Shown: piece by piece, positions 12,275 through 63,982 of the stretch
Position numbering within the stretch: the first letter of the stretch is position 1
Layout: the number at the start of each line of letters is the position of its first letter
Assembly (NCBI GenBank): GCA_013397845.1
Contig: VZTG01001547.1
Coordinates: 16,691-80,690 of the forward strand
Source: Melanocharis versteri
Lineage: Eukaryota > Chordata > Aves > Passeriformes > Melanocharitidae
DNA length: 64,000 bases
Direction of reading: 5' to 3'
Program-made: the position numbers and the translations under genes
The notes under the pieces: model-generated
Database searches by the model: none
What the model saw: only the letters and a program-made list of their open reading frames with translations
What the model was told of the DNA's origin: nothing

Positions 12275-14705
12275 GTAATCGTCTTTTTTTTTAAGCATTT
12301 ACATATGACATTCATTAAACAGACACAAAGCGGACGAGCTCTCACAGAAAAAACATGCTTACATAGCCTGCAAAAATCTTTTTTTTTTGTGATTTTTTTT
12401 CTTTCCTTTTCAAGAACAAATTAAAACTTAGCAAGTTATCATGAGTCAGTGAAGGAAAAAAAAAAAGGAAGACTTAAGTGAATACAGAAGAGCCGCAAGT
12501 GTTTCGTAGAATTGAAACGGATCCACAATTATTTTTTTTTCTCCCCAACTCGTTCAGACTGATTTTAACATAGAGGTGACAAAGAAAAAATAAAAAAATG
12601 AAAATAGTTGCAATATATATTAAGTTCACGGATTACTTAACAAACAAAGTGCAAACTCTTTATGCAAAAACTAGAAGACCCAGGAGTTGAACCTAAATGC
12701 AAAATGCGTGGAGGAATATGGCAAAGTTTTTCTTAACTTTTGTGTTCAGAGGGGCCTAAACAATTTAGGTGCTGCAGCTGGGAGGGTTTGGGTACCTAAG
12801 TAGCTTCCCGATGCTTTGTAGATCCCAGCATTGATACTTCATGACAACAAATCTGGTTCTTGTTTCTTGAAAGTCTTCATACATATATATATAGGTTTTT
12901 TTCCTAAAAGAACCTGTAAACACCATTTAAGAAAATACAACTACGGAAAAACTAGGTTGGTGGAGGTGGCAAAGCACAAAGAGAAGAGGGAGCAGAAGAT
13001 GCAGCCAAGTGCCAGGGCAGCCAGACAGTGGAGGCAACGCCGTGCTAAAAGCTCTCTGTGCTAAGACAAGTCCTTGGGACTGCTGAGCCCTCCAGCTACA
13101 ACTAAGTGGGCATCTCATGATGCAGGTTTATCCTCCATGTCCCAAAACCAACAAGCCTCCAGTCCCAGAGCTACCAGACCTTCAATCCCAGAGGATGGTT
13201 AAACACCCAGACCCCGCTGGCTGCTCCAAAGCTGGGGCTCCTCCATTCCTTTAAGGACCACTGATGGTGTTTCAAACCCTAGGCATGTGAGGCTGGGTTG
13301 GGAACAGCCGGGCCTTCCCATGGGTACGTGCAGGACTCCTGCAGGGCTGGGCAGCTGTGACATTCCTACAAGAGATTCTCAGCTGCTGAGGACCCAGCCA
13401 GCTCCCAGTTACAGCAGCCGGGCCTGGACTGGAATTGCCACAGGTGCTCAGCACACACTCCCTGACTACCCTTTGAGAGCTAAAGATAAGCCCCCAAAGC
13501 TTTAAATAACCTCTCCTTGATGGCCGGAGAGGGGGTTTCTGCTACAGAAACCTTTCAAGCAACGTGTTGCTCTTTGCCCACAGCCCCCTGCCCATCCATA
13601 CCCACCTCCAGGGACAGAAGAAAAACTAAATGCTACAGACTCTTCCAGATACTCCATCCCAGCAGCTCAGACGGTGTCCAGCTCCTCTGTTTGCACCAGC
13701 TCAAGACCTGACGGACTGAAGATCTTATCCCATGGACCTGCTCCATGCCCTTACTGCAGCTACGTGACAAAAAATGGCTGGAAAATGCAACTAAGGGACA
13801 CCTGAAATACCAGGGTGGCAGTGGCAGTGACACTGGCAGGAGTCTGTGACTTGGATGAGGTTCAGGAAGAACAGGAAGATTCCCAGTTCTCAGATAAGGC
13901 TTCATAAACACAATGATACAAACATATTAAAAACACACACACAAACATTAAAAAAAAAAGTTTCCTCAAGGATCTAATCTGCAGCAAAATCCAGAAGAAA
14001 AAAGAAACCAAGGAAAAACCAACCCAACAGAATGGAAGTCCTCAAGGATTCTGGCTCACCCAGTGGCTGGGGTGATGTTCTCTGACATTCCTTGTGCTGG
14101 GTCCTGTTTCTCTCTCCTGGCAGCATCCAGTGACCTCAGAGCTGGTGGTGGAGAATGGCCACAGACAGGCTGAGATTCCTGTCCCTCCATGCTTGCCTAG
14201 CTAATTCTGCTGGAACACAGAACCCTACAGAATATCCATTTTAAAACCCTTGAACTACTCTTCTGCTTGACATAAAAAAAAAAAAAAAAAAGCTTTTTTT
14301 TAATGCATTTATTTTTACTTCTTTCTTTTTTTTTGTTGTGTGTGTGTCTTAAAGGCAGCTCCCGGGAAATTCACTTTATCCTTCCTTTATTAAAAGAAAG
14401 ATGCTGAATGGGACAGAGGCCACATATCTCAAATACCCTCTTTATATTTACTCTTTCATGTCAGAGGTGTCAAAACAGGATTTATTTCTTTAAACGTGTA
14501 AAGGCCTGACAGGGGATGGGAAGTGAGAGGGGTTGGTGAAGATGAGGAGGGAACCTGAGGGGACTGAAAGAGGTGCTTTTACTTCAGCCCCCCCCCACAC
14601 TGGGTGCCCGCAGTAACTGTCACAGGCTCTAAAAGAATCAGAAAGGGTCTCCAGGTGCCCCGGTCCCCCTGGGTGTGCCTGGTTGGGCACAGGAGGGCTC
14701 GGTCC

Positions 14706-54428
<39,723 letters not shown>

Positions 54429-54700
54429 CTTGGGAAATCAACCCCCGATGTATTTATTCAATAACGTTATATTTTTTTTAAAGAGAAGCGCGGCGGCTGC
54501 TGCACCGCTATTGTCTCCCGCGCAGCAACTGCTCCGCGACCTCCCCTCCACCAGTGTGTAAATCAAAAAAAAACCCAAAGAAACAAACAAACAAAAGAAA
54601 ACCAGAATAAAAATAAAACTCCCGAGGCCAAATCACTGCGATCCCGGGGAAGGGAAGCGGGGAGGGGAGCGGCGCGGCGCGGGAGGCGATCCGTGCTCTC
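54429..54700 (-). other. DPYSL2: Probable DPYSL2 5'UTR region
   Basis: Bases directly upstream of the ATG. They hold an in-frame TGA at 54438-54440, an A-rich/T-rich stretch at 54569-54600 and no upstream ATG close to the start. The upper limit is a guess because no initiation site can be read from the sequence. Confidence 0.5.
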
Positions 54701-54764
54701 CGCAATGGCAGGAACAGGAGAAGCAACCAGCCCTGCGCGTCTCTCTTTCTTCCCTGCGCCCGGA

Positions 54765-54820
54765 GCCCGGCCCAGCCGGCCCAGCCCCGGCAAAGCCCGG
54801 CCCAGCCCGGCCCAGNCCGC
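54765..54820. repeat. Imperfect CCCGGCCCAG decamer repeats with an ambiguous base
   Basis: GGCCCAGCC/CCCGGCCCAG units repeat several times, and the base at 54816 is called n. This looks like a hard-to-sequence GC tract where the copy number may be wrong. Confidence 0.7.
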
Positions 54821-54823
54821 GCC

Positions 54824-54904
54824 ATTGGCTGAGCGCCCGCGGAGATGCAAATCAATGGCGGCCTTCGCCCAATGGGAGAACGGGGGACGCGCCGGAATGC
54901 AAAT
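54824..54904. promoter_or_regulatory. DPYSL2: Paired CCAAT boxes and paired octamers upstream of DPYSL2
   Basis: ATTGG (an inverted CCAAT box) lies at 54824-54828 and CCAAT at 54869-54873. The octamer ATGCAAAT occurs perfectly at 54845-54852 and again at 54897-54904, 52 bp apart. An ATGGCGGC (YY1-like) motif lies between them, near 54855. The block is about 400-475 bases upstream of the ATG. NF-Y and POU factors are the usual readers of these motifs; their use here is inferred. Confidence 0.6.
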
Positions 54905-55159
54905 GAGCGGTGGACGGGGCTACGCGCTGCCGGCGGCAGGGCGCGGGAGCAGTGGCGCGAGCGGGGAGGCACTGGAAGAGACCGGGATATCTCGGGATAC
55001 ACGGACCGGAATACATCGGGATACGCCAGGCACCGCCCGCCCGTCCCCCCGCTCCCATCGAACCCCTTCCCGGGGGCCCCGGATTAGTGAAGCTGCAGCG
55101 CTGGGCGGGGCAGCCGCGGGGCTCTGCGAAATGACCCCTTCGGGGGATGTGAACACTGT

Positions 55160-55565
55160 TTTATTCCCCGCCGGGGCTGCGAGATCCTCCGGGAGGAGCC
55201 GGAATGATCCCTCCATCCCTGGGGGATGGAGGACACCCCCATGCATCCTCCGCCGGGGCTGCTCCCCCCGGGAGGAGAGGGTACGACCCCACTATTCCCG
55301 AGGGTGCGGACACCCCCCATGCATCCCACGCTGAGGCTGCACCCCGTCTCGGGAGGAGCGGGAACGAGCCCTCCATCCCTGGGGGTGCAGACACCCCCAT
55401 CCATGCCCTGCTGGAGCTGCGAGCCCCCCGGAGAAGCGAAAAGGACGCCCCTATTCCCGGGGTTGCGGACACTTCCATCCATTCCCCGCCGGGTCTGCAA
55501 CCCCCGGGAGGAGGGGGAACGACCCACCATTCCCGGGGCTGTGGACACCCTCCCATCCGAGCGCC
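55160..55565. repeat. GC-rich minisatellite, about 79-bp units, about 5 copies
   Basis: The anchor GGGAGGAG recurs at 55191, 55270, 55351 and 55506, with the variant CGGAGAAG at 55429, giving spacings of 79, 81, 78 and 77 bases. Each unit reads approximately: GGGGCTGCGA..., GGGAGGAG..GGAACGA, CCCTCCAT or CCCCTATTCC, GGGG(TGCG)GACACCCCCATCCATGC. Units have diverged from one another. The array gives open frames on both strands only because it is GC-rich and repeats. Confidence 0.85.
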
Positions 55566-55570
55566 CGCAC

Positions 55571-58500
55571 GGGAAGAGCGGAGGATGCGCGGTGGGGAAC
55601 TCGCTGCTTTCGATCGTCTTTGTCCCACCCCACCCTTCCTGGCCCTCCCAATTAGGAAAGTGGGGCGGGAAATGAAGATTTGAAGCCACTCCTTATCCTT
55701 TGGTTTCCCAATCTGCCTTCCCCCACACCTCGTCGAGAAAATCCAGCCCGGATCCAACCGCGCCGCAGACAACTGTGGTCACTAACCTGAAGCTTTAGTG
55801 CCAGGGAAATGTGGGCTGAGAGCTAAGCACCCGGGCGTGGGGGTCCTGTCCGGTCACTCGGGCCATTCCTTACTACTCCAGTGCTGCCAACTCCGTGTTC
55901 CATGTTTCAGTCACACTTGCAGTCTTAAATTTCTCAGTCCCTGAACTCCATAAGCTGGTACATCAAGGGAAGAAATGCATTAAATGGCATAAATATCTCC
56001 TCGTTGTTTACAGTGCACTTGTCCCAGTGCTGGGAAGGGAGGTGGGATCCGTGGCGAGGCAGGTTCCTCTGACATCAGCTGGGCTGAGGTAAGGTACAAC
56101 ACACTTTTTGGAGAACTCAATGCCAGAAATTCACTTCTGCTTGAAGGTTATAACTGATAATAAATGATCAAAGACTTACCTGCTTCCCCTACTCACAAGG
56201 AATTTCACGTCACACAAACTCCATTTTTGCCTGCCACGAAATTGTGGTCTCTACATACCCAAACACACTGTGCACAGCCAGTAAGAAATGAAACCTTTGG
56301 TCTAGGAGAGCAATAGATCATTATAAAGACAACATCTGTTCAAACAGACCCCTATCAGGACCTTTTATGTTCATCTCTTCACAGGAAGCTCTAAGGAAGA
56401 TAGTGAAGGAGTTTTTCGTCGGTATAGGTAGGATATCACACAACACTTAGAGAGCTGATATGTCGAACAGTTAATATCCAGCTAACAACAAATGAAAAAG
56501 TGGCTTATTATGACAGTGGCAAAATGATTAATTTTCCAGCCTATAGGGCTTTATTTTGATTTAATTATTAGAATACACAACCCTAAATGGGTTATCCTGA
56601 CCCTCTGATGTGTGCTGGAAGAAGTTTTGAAACCTTAGCATATTTCATCTCAGAAAATGGCAGCAAGAATCTGCATCAGGTCTCTAAATTCAGATGGTGC
56701 AACTGTTCCTTTTTATTCTCTTTGATGCTCGTTTTCCTCCTCATTTTCATATCTGAATGGTTCCGTGCCTTTTTTTGCAGGTAGAAGAGTACCAGAGAGG
56801 AATCGCACACTGCCCAAGGTTGAGAGCTGGCACGCAGGCCTTGGGCAGTGGATCGCTAACATGCCTAGAGCCCATCTCAGCTGCCCAAACACACCTATTT
56901 CAAATGTTTTTTTATTTTAAAAAGGCTTCCTACTGCACATGGGCTTAATTTAGAGCAGCAGTTCTTGAACGTTGAGTATTCCATAATCATATATTCCATA
57001 ACTTGGATCCAGCAGTGACTAGGGTCAGAAAGCAATAAGCAATCTTCAGGTGACACTTAGCTTGTCTTTGTCATCACCTTGTTGCAAGAACCTAAGTAGC
57101 ACAGAATGAAATAAATTCAGAGACTAAAGGGCTGGAAAACCACAGTTGTAGAAGAATGCAACATCTACGCAGCACCAAATTTTTAACTGGCAGGGGTTTG
57201 GAACTGGATGAGCTTTAAGGTTCTTTCCAACCCAAACCATTCCATGATTCTCTGAGTAATTCCTCTGGTAAATCTCTAGTTTCTGTATAAATTCCCCCAC
57301 ATGTTATATGAAGAAAAGTAACTATTTATGAAATGTCAGGGGCGGGAGCTGGGTCCTTTGTTACAGCAGTGCCAGGATATTGTGGGAAGTGATGCGATTT
57401 CTGGATAATGCTGATGCACGTTGTCTTCCACAGGTCTATTAATGCACACAGGGGGCTGAGCAGGCTAAAATTAAAGGTGTCACATTAATGAGCACCGCCT
57501 AATCAGTGCTAATAAGCGGAAGGACAAGAGTGTCCCTGACCCATCCTCAGGTTTCAGGTATTTGGGGGAATATTGGCCAGGGTCATCATCAGCCCTTCCT
57601 GCCCAGCTGCTGCAGCACTTCTTGTGAGGCTCTTGGCAGCAAAAACTTATTTCATGTTAAAGGAACATATATATGTCTAAATTTATATCCTAGAAAGGTC
57701 TAGAGGGAAAATGGTACAGGAATATGAGAATCTCTGTGCAGTGATAATCTATGCTAAAATCATCAAAATAAATCTGTGCTGAAATAAATCAGCACAGGCA
57801 TCAGTGGAAATCAATTTACATCAGCTCTGAATCTTAACTCACAGATTCTGTGAACTACCATAAAGCATTTGGCAAAGAATTTTATTCCTACTGTGGAGTT
57901 ACTGGATGGTTGGGAAAAGAAGTATTAAAAAGAGTTTCTTCCTCTGTGGAATTTTAGTGTAATGGCAACAAAGCCCATAGAATTTCTTCAACACCCAGTT
58001 GCTTCTACTCCTACTGAATACTTGTAGGTGTGTCCATAATGGCATTTTGCCATGAAATTAAAAAAACCTGCAAATGGAAATATCCATTTTAAAACTTAAT
58101 GAAAAGAGGATTCAGAGATGGATTTAAATAAACTAGGCCAAAAGATCTTTCTGGAGTTCATCCATCAGGCCCTAATTTTCTGTCATGATCCTGCCAATGC
58201 CAATTGTTGCATCAGCTCTGACACTCGATGATTTTAAAGGAGTTTTCCACAGATCCAACAACCTCCTGCATCCTAGGAAGTGTAGGGAAGATTAAATCCA
58301 GGCTGATACATGGTAGGAGGAATTACATCTATCTTTCCCAAAATATGGTGAAAGAACTGTCCTTTATTAATCACTGTAAATTAAATTACTGAGGGGAGTT
58401 ATACTTGACAACAGGCATCTCTTGTTTTATTATCTTACAGAAGAAAATTAAAATTAAGAGTCATGGTGTAGAAATGACCATGGGCGTCAAACATGTTACT

Positions 58501-60929
58501 ATGAGGAGATAAAAATCATACAGCCTCTCAGAGAAACAGCCTGATTTTTTTTTGCATACAGGCTATCACATTTTATGAGGGTAAGATTCACTTTCTAGCC
58601 ACACAAGCAGGTCAATCAAAATGTACATTCGATCTGCAAATTAAAATTAACCTTCCAATTGATTTTCTTTCTTTTAATATCCAGAGAACCCTTCAGAAGG
58701 TTCAAAAATAGCATTTTAAGAAGGCTGTTAGTGTTGGAGTGTGTTTCTCAGAGGAAATGTCCTGAGCACCATGATGTGAATTGTCCTTAAACAGTCCCAG
58801 CAGGGTTAATTCCCCATCATGTACCCGGGAACGAGCCAGGCTCTCTTCAGGGTTGTAGACAGGGATTGCTCTGTCAGGGGTTGTACAATTCACAGAAAAA
58901 ATGTGCTATTCTCTCCAAACTGCTCACAGCCATATCCTGCCCTGACATGCACTACAGCTGAATGCAGAATTTCTGGAACAAAGGCATGGGACATTCAGGC
59001 CTCGCTGTCACTGCCTCTCCCTTTCATCCTCTGGCACCTCCAGGCCCATGGGAGCCATGGGTAGGGGCTAAGAAATGGCTGTTTTCAGTGATTTGCACAG
59101 TTTTTTACCATTATAATCCCTCCTCCTTCTCCAAAAACCTACAGGGCAAAGCATCAGGTTCTCAGCCACTGCTGTCCCTGCTTGTGCCAGCCAGCTTTGC
59201 CTTCCTCTGAGGTGCAGGACGATCATGACTCAGGGAAAAAATGGAATTTTGACTTCTATTGTCCCACCCTGAGATTCATTCCTGCTCTCTGGGAGGGCAT
59301 CACAGAACAGGACATAGATAATCACACACAAGTGCAAAGAGGTTTGGGTTTTGGTGGTTTTCTGTTCCCAAATGCTGTTGTTATATAAGCTAAGAGAGTT
59401 CATGAGAACACACCCCCCAACCCCACCTGAACTTTGTTGACAATGTCATTTCCCAACTTTACAACAACATCCCAGGAGATACACCCAGATTTGATGTGCC
59501 ACAAGACAGATGGGTGATAGAGGGAGTCAGACACGGCTCTGCAGGTAAAAAACCTCGGGCAGACCCTAAGTGACTGCTCAGCACCTACTAAAACCAGATG
59601 GGGCTGGTCTCCTGTTGAATGATGTCCAGGGTGGTGGCACAAGGGTGGCACACCAAACTGCCACTCCCATGTGCCAGTAATTGCATTTATCCTTTGAGAT
59701 AAAACCTGTATCAGCTCCAAGCTGAGCAGGGAGAGCTGGCTCCAAGTGTTTAAATTTTCCCCTCAAATCTTTAATCCAAATAATACATTGGCCCCATATC
59801 AAAACCCCTTTTTCATTCCTGCATGAAAGTGTGGTATTGGTAAATTCTGCATATAAAACCACTCCACAAGACACCCATTAGATGTATGGAACTGCAGCTG
59901 TGCAGAATGATGGCTTTGAGAAGTTAAGAGGACTTTGGCATTTCTGCTCCTCGCTGTTAGGTTTTTTCCCACAAACCATCCTGACCCACTGGAAGAACAT
60001 GCAAGTCATCCTCCCTTATGATTATTTTGCAAGCAATGATTGTCGAAATAAGGCTAGAAAAATTGCAGGCATTGTAACAAATTAAACTCAGGACTGCATT
60101 TCCAGCTGTCTGGAACAGCTCCTTTGTTTTAGACAACAGTTCCATTAATGTTCCAGAGTCTGTGATTATTTGAGCTCTCAACAACATCCTGTTATTCATA
60201 ATTTCTCTTCAGGAATGAACAACCATGATCCTGAGAGCTTTGAGGTTTTAGGAAAAAGTCCAATCATGTCACAAGCTTCATGACAGTGTTTTGCAAGCGA
60301 GTCCTCTCCTATCAATTCTAAAATAAAAACATTTTCCTACTGTCTATTTATTCATTGTTGTTATTTGTTACAATAGGCTTTGTTGGTTTAGACCAGCAGT
60401 TTACGCACAGTGCTCTGTGCTTCCCAAAAGGCCAGGAACTGTTTTAAGGGAGGCAAAAAAGGAATGTAAAGGTGCACAGGGGAAACACCTGAACCACCAG
60501 AGTAACAACAAGATGGCAAACAAAGGAGAGATCCAGGATCCCAGGTCTTGTACGGGTGTTGAAGAGTCTGAGCAGCTACCCAGGCTCTCTCTGCAAACCA
60601 GATTATAGCCCTTGTGATCTCTCTTGCAATTAAACCTTGCTTTTGTCTATGGATATTCCGTAAAATACTGTCTCTGTCCCAAAAATGTCAACAGGTGAGA
60701 GAGACAGAAGGAATAGCAATAGATATGGGAAATCTGGGAAATACAGTAGGAGAAATGACCCTGCTCAAGCAATCAATGGCCAAAATTTTTCAAACACCAG
60801 ATGAATGCCCCTCTCTCAAGAACTGGTCATGTAAGGAAAAGGGGAATATTGCCCTGGGATGCCATTCCAGCAGTCCCTGCACTGGGACCAGGAAACTTCC
60901 AGCTTCTGCGCTGACTACAAAGCAGAGCT
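55571..60929. other. Upstream region, no supportable gene
   Basis: Mostly unique AT-leaning sequence with one CR1 tip (57188-57256). Short open frames show no family resemblance. By comparison with mammals it may lie in the first intron of the long DPYSL2 isoform; that is inference only. Confidence 0.55.
57188..57256 (+). mobile_element. CR1 3' tip
   Basis: GGAACTGGATGAGCTTTAAG and TTCTTTCCAACCCAAACCAT, ending CCATGATTCTCTGA. Confidence 0.85.
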
Positions 60930-61356
60930 GATGGGCAATGGAGCTGAGGAAGGAGCTGGAGCACCAGGAGCAGCTGAGAGAGCTGGGAAAGGGGCTCAGC
61001 CTGGAGAAAAGGAGGCCCAGGGGGACCTTCTGGCTCTGCACAGCTCCCTGACAGGAGGGGGCAGCTGGGGGGGTCAGGCTCTGCTCCCAGGGAATAGGGA
61101 CAGGAGGAGAGGGAACGGCCTCAGGCTGGGCCAGGGGAGGTTTGGGTTGGACTTCAGCAGGAATTTCCCCATAGAAAGGGTGCTCAGGCCTTGGCAGGGG
61201 CTGCACAGGGAGGTTTGGAATCGCCATCCCTGGAGGTGTCCAATGAAGGCCTGGAGCTGGCACTCAGAGCTCTGGGCTGGGGGCAAGGTGGGCATCGGGC
61301 ACAGCTTGGACTCCATGGTGTGGGAGGGCTTTTCCAACCTGGGTCATCCCAGGATA
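60930..61356 (+). mobile_element. CR1 LINE fragment, about 430 bp
   Basis: GGAGCAGCTGAGAGAGCTGG, GCCTGGAGAAAAGGAGGCCC, TGGACTTCAGCAGGAATTTC and CCATCCCTGGAGGTGTCCAA, then a degenerate tail. Long open frames inside it on both strands are shadows of the repeat. Confidence 0.88.
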
Positions 61357-63490
61357 AATCCCACTGCAGGAAATGATCTTGCAGGTGCACAGCAGCTCCT
61401 GAGAGCCAGGCCAAGGATCTCTTGCCTCATTTAAGGAATCCCACATCTGAAGATGATGTTCTTGGCACACCTCAGTGTTGGGGTCGGGGTCTCGGAGCAC
61501 TGAGCAGGGCCCAGACACTGAACCAGCAGCTCCAGAAACAGGAACAGCCCAAACAGGGAAGATGAGAAAGTTCAGATAGGAAACAGAATCACAGTCAGTT
61601 CTCCAAGGCCTGGCAGCTGGAAGCAGCAGAGCTTGGCTCCGAGCTGAGCTGCAGACCTGCTGAATTGGCCACCAGAGATGGAGCTGCAAACACTGCTGGA
61701 ACTGAGACCGAGCCTTCCTGGTGCCTCCAGAGATGATCTTAACCCTGAATTATGAGGCAGCACAGCCCAGGGGCAACACATGACAGATGGCTACAGAATG
61801 TCCTAGGCAGGACAGACACAGAGATGATTTGATTGCTCTTATCTGGACCCACAGAACAATATATTGCAATTTAATGTGGAATGATTACATCCCCTTTTTT
61901 ATCCTCTTGACAGTTGAGACCTCAGAGAAAAATATAAAAAATAGCTTGTCCATGTTGCTTTGTTAACTGTTTCAAAGGGGATTAAGACAAGATTTTTCTA
62001 TTAGTGACAGAAAGAATGACTGAGTTTTAAACCCATAAAGCCAATTTTACCTGCTGAGGATTTAACCACTGATTCAAGCTATGGGTGCAGTCAGCTGGAA
62101 AACCAAAGCTAAAACATTCCTGCAATAAATTCCCAATCCATAGCATGACATTTATTCCAAGAGACTGCACTTACCCCAATGCTCACCACCCCTCGCAACA
62201 CGATCCATTGTCATCAGTGTTAAGTAAAGCTGATGAGAAACAACTCAAATGTTTTGTACCATCCCATTATTTCATTCCCTCAGTTAACATTTAGACAATA
62301 ATCTTTAAAAATAGCACCAAAAACACACTTTAAAAAATATTATTAATATTCTCAGTGGATTCTCATTTTTCACAATGTTGTACTTAAATTTTTATTATAC
62401 TGGTACCATTTAATCAGAAAGTCATTGACCTTTCCAGAGTTAATATATATCCTGCTTATACTTATGTCCCACAGGACATTGTCCAAAATTAGCTCTTAAA
62501 GTGTCATGAAATGCCGAACCTTTGACTCCCCAAGATGAAAAAGCCCTTTATTCTTGAAATGCACCTTGGTGCATCCAACAAGACTAATTAATCATGGAAA
62601 GTTACTCCATTAGTAGACACTCCAGCATGGTCAGAGCAAACCTGAGGCATCTGTAGTGGCAAACCTTTGTTTGGGTTTGGGAAACCACATTTGGAGCAGC
62701 GTGGAGCACATCCTCCTCCTCACTGGGGCTGGTGTGTGGGAATTCTGAAAATCTGGGCCTGCCTTTGTGAGCTGTTTGTAACAGCAGTGGTTCACATGTG
62801 GAAATATGGCTGGATGGAGCCCTTAGATCACTGCAGCAGGGGCTGATCTGGGGAGGATGAGCCCCTGCTTTATATTTTATAAGGAATACATTTTATTAAT
62901 TTATATTTTTCTATTACCTCCAGTAGTACTTCACATTTCTGAAAGCAGGAGAAAGTGGTGAACAAGCCCATGTTCTGAATTCCAGGCAGACTTCTGCCCA
63001 CCATACACAACCGATGTCAGTGTTAAAAACCAGAAGGAACATCCTAGAAACAGCTTCCAGAAGAAAGGGCTGCTCTAAACCCACTGGGAGACTACTCAGA
63101 GAAACTCCTGCCCTATGCCAGGAGTTTAGCAGGCTGCTGGTGGGTACTTCATTCATTCATTTCTGCTCTTCCAGCCTCTGCCAGCATTGTCAGAGGCGTG
63201 CACTGAGTATTTCCTGGCTCACAGCTGAGTAAAGCTGTTTTAAATGGATCTGTTGAGGAAAGCAGATGGGCATGGTCAGGGAGATCTATGGGTTCAGTGG
63301 GTTTTGCCTCTGGAAGAGAACGGGCTTTATTACCCCCTGACAAATCCAGAGAAAGAGAAGTATCGGCAGGAGTCTTAAAATCCAGGGAGGGGTTCTGGTT
63401 GCTACGAGGATGCCACGTTCCTGTGAAAGTCCCAGATCTTCTCGAGTCAAAAATTCCCACTGTAGCCAGCAGCCCTGCTGAAAATTGGCA
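61357..63490. other. Upstream region, nothing recognised
   Basis: No gene or repeat I can name. 62280-62480 is AT-rich. Confidence 0.6.
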
Positions 63491-63499
63491 TTGAAATGC

Positions 63500-63970
63500 A
63501 GCTCCCAGGGGCCACTCCGGCGCCTGTCCTCCCCCGGGAGCAGGGGTAGGAGTCCTCCCTGGAAGAAGCCTGCAGGGATTTGATCCCGGTAGGTGGAGGC
63601 TCATTGATGCTCTTTTGCTCGCAATCGCGTTTCTATTCCGTGAGCTGCATTCCCTGCCTGGGTGGGGCATTTCCCTACCTTCGTGCTGGGGGAATCGCCT
63701 AAGAAACAAAAAAGTCGCTGTTTCTCCCCAGACAGGAGGGCCGGGCGGGGTGTTTGTGGGTGCGGGGGGGTCTTCTTTCTTCTTGTGCCCCCCTCTCGCA
63801 CACCTGCAGAGAGCACACGGACAGCGTTCGAGCTCTGGAGGGGAGGCTCTGCGAGAGATGCTGCTGCCCAAGGGAAGACACGGGCTGCCACACGGATGCA
63901 GGGGACATAAAAGCCAGAGGCTTCAGGTGGAGAGGATCCGTCCTCTCTGCAGCCTATCGCGTGCTCGAGT
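63500..63970. promoter_or_regulatory. CpG-richer patch with a TATA-like box
   Basis: CpG is clearly denser here than in the preceding 7 kb. CATAAAAG at 63906-63913 on the plus strand resembles a TATA box. Sequence 25-35 bases beyond it (CCGTCCTCTCTGCAGCC) could hold an initiation site. No gene is visible before the window ends, so this is a weak candidate. Confidence 0.3.
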
Positions 63971-63982
63971 TCACCCCACACA

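Larger units (their letters stand above)
11980..14705 (-). other. DPYSL2: DPYSL2 3'UTR (about 2.7 kb)
   Basis: Extends from the stop codon to just past the AATAAA at 11998-12003. The length is similar to the mammalian DPYSL2 3'UTR. The 12240-12760 part is AT-rich, with homopolymer tracts and a (TTAA)5 run. An 18-base A run at 14274-14291 meets an AGCT and a T run and could form a hairpin. A possible proximal poly(A) signal (AATAAA on the minus strand) lies near 14481-14486. Other TTTATT strings near 14308 and 14385 are further candidates. The exact cleavage site is inferred, not seen. Confidence 0.85.

Noticed and set aside
55084..55772. Overlapping 150-203 codon frames on both strands
   Set aside because: Produced by the 79-bp minisatellite, which stays open in several frames at once.
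60600..60720. AATTAAACCTTGC and a CAGGTGAGAG site resembling an LTR end and leader
   Set aside because: No TG...CA boundaries, primer-binding site or repeat partner could be defined.
60859..61434. 191-codon plus-strand open frame
   Set aside because: Coincides with a CR1 fragment; no intact CR1 protein motif.
63149..63871. 240-codon minus-strand open frame
   Set aside because: No conserved motif and a composition driven by GC-rich sequence. It was checked for the CRMP2A N terminus and does not match.
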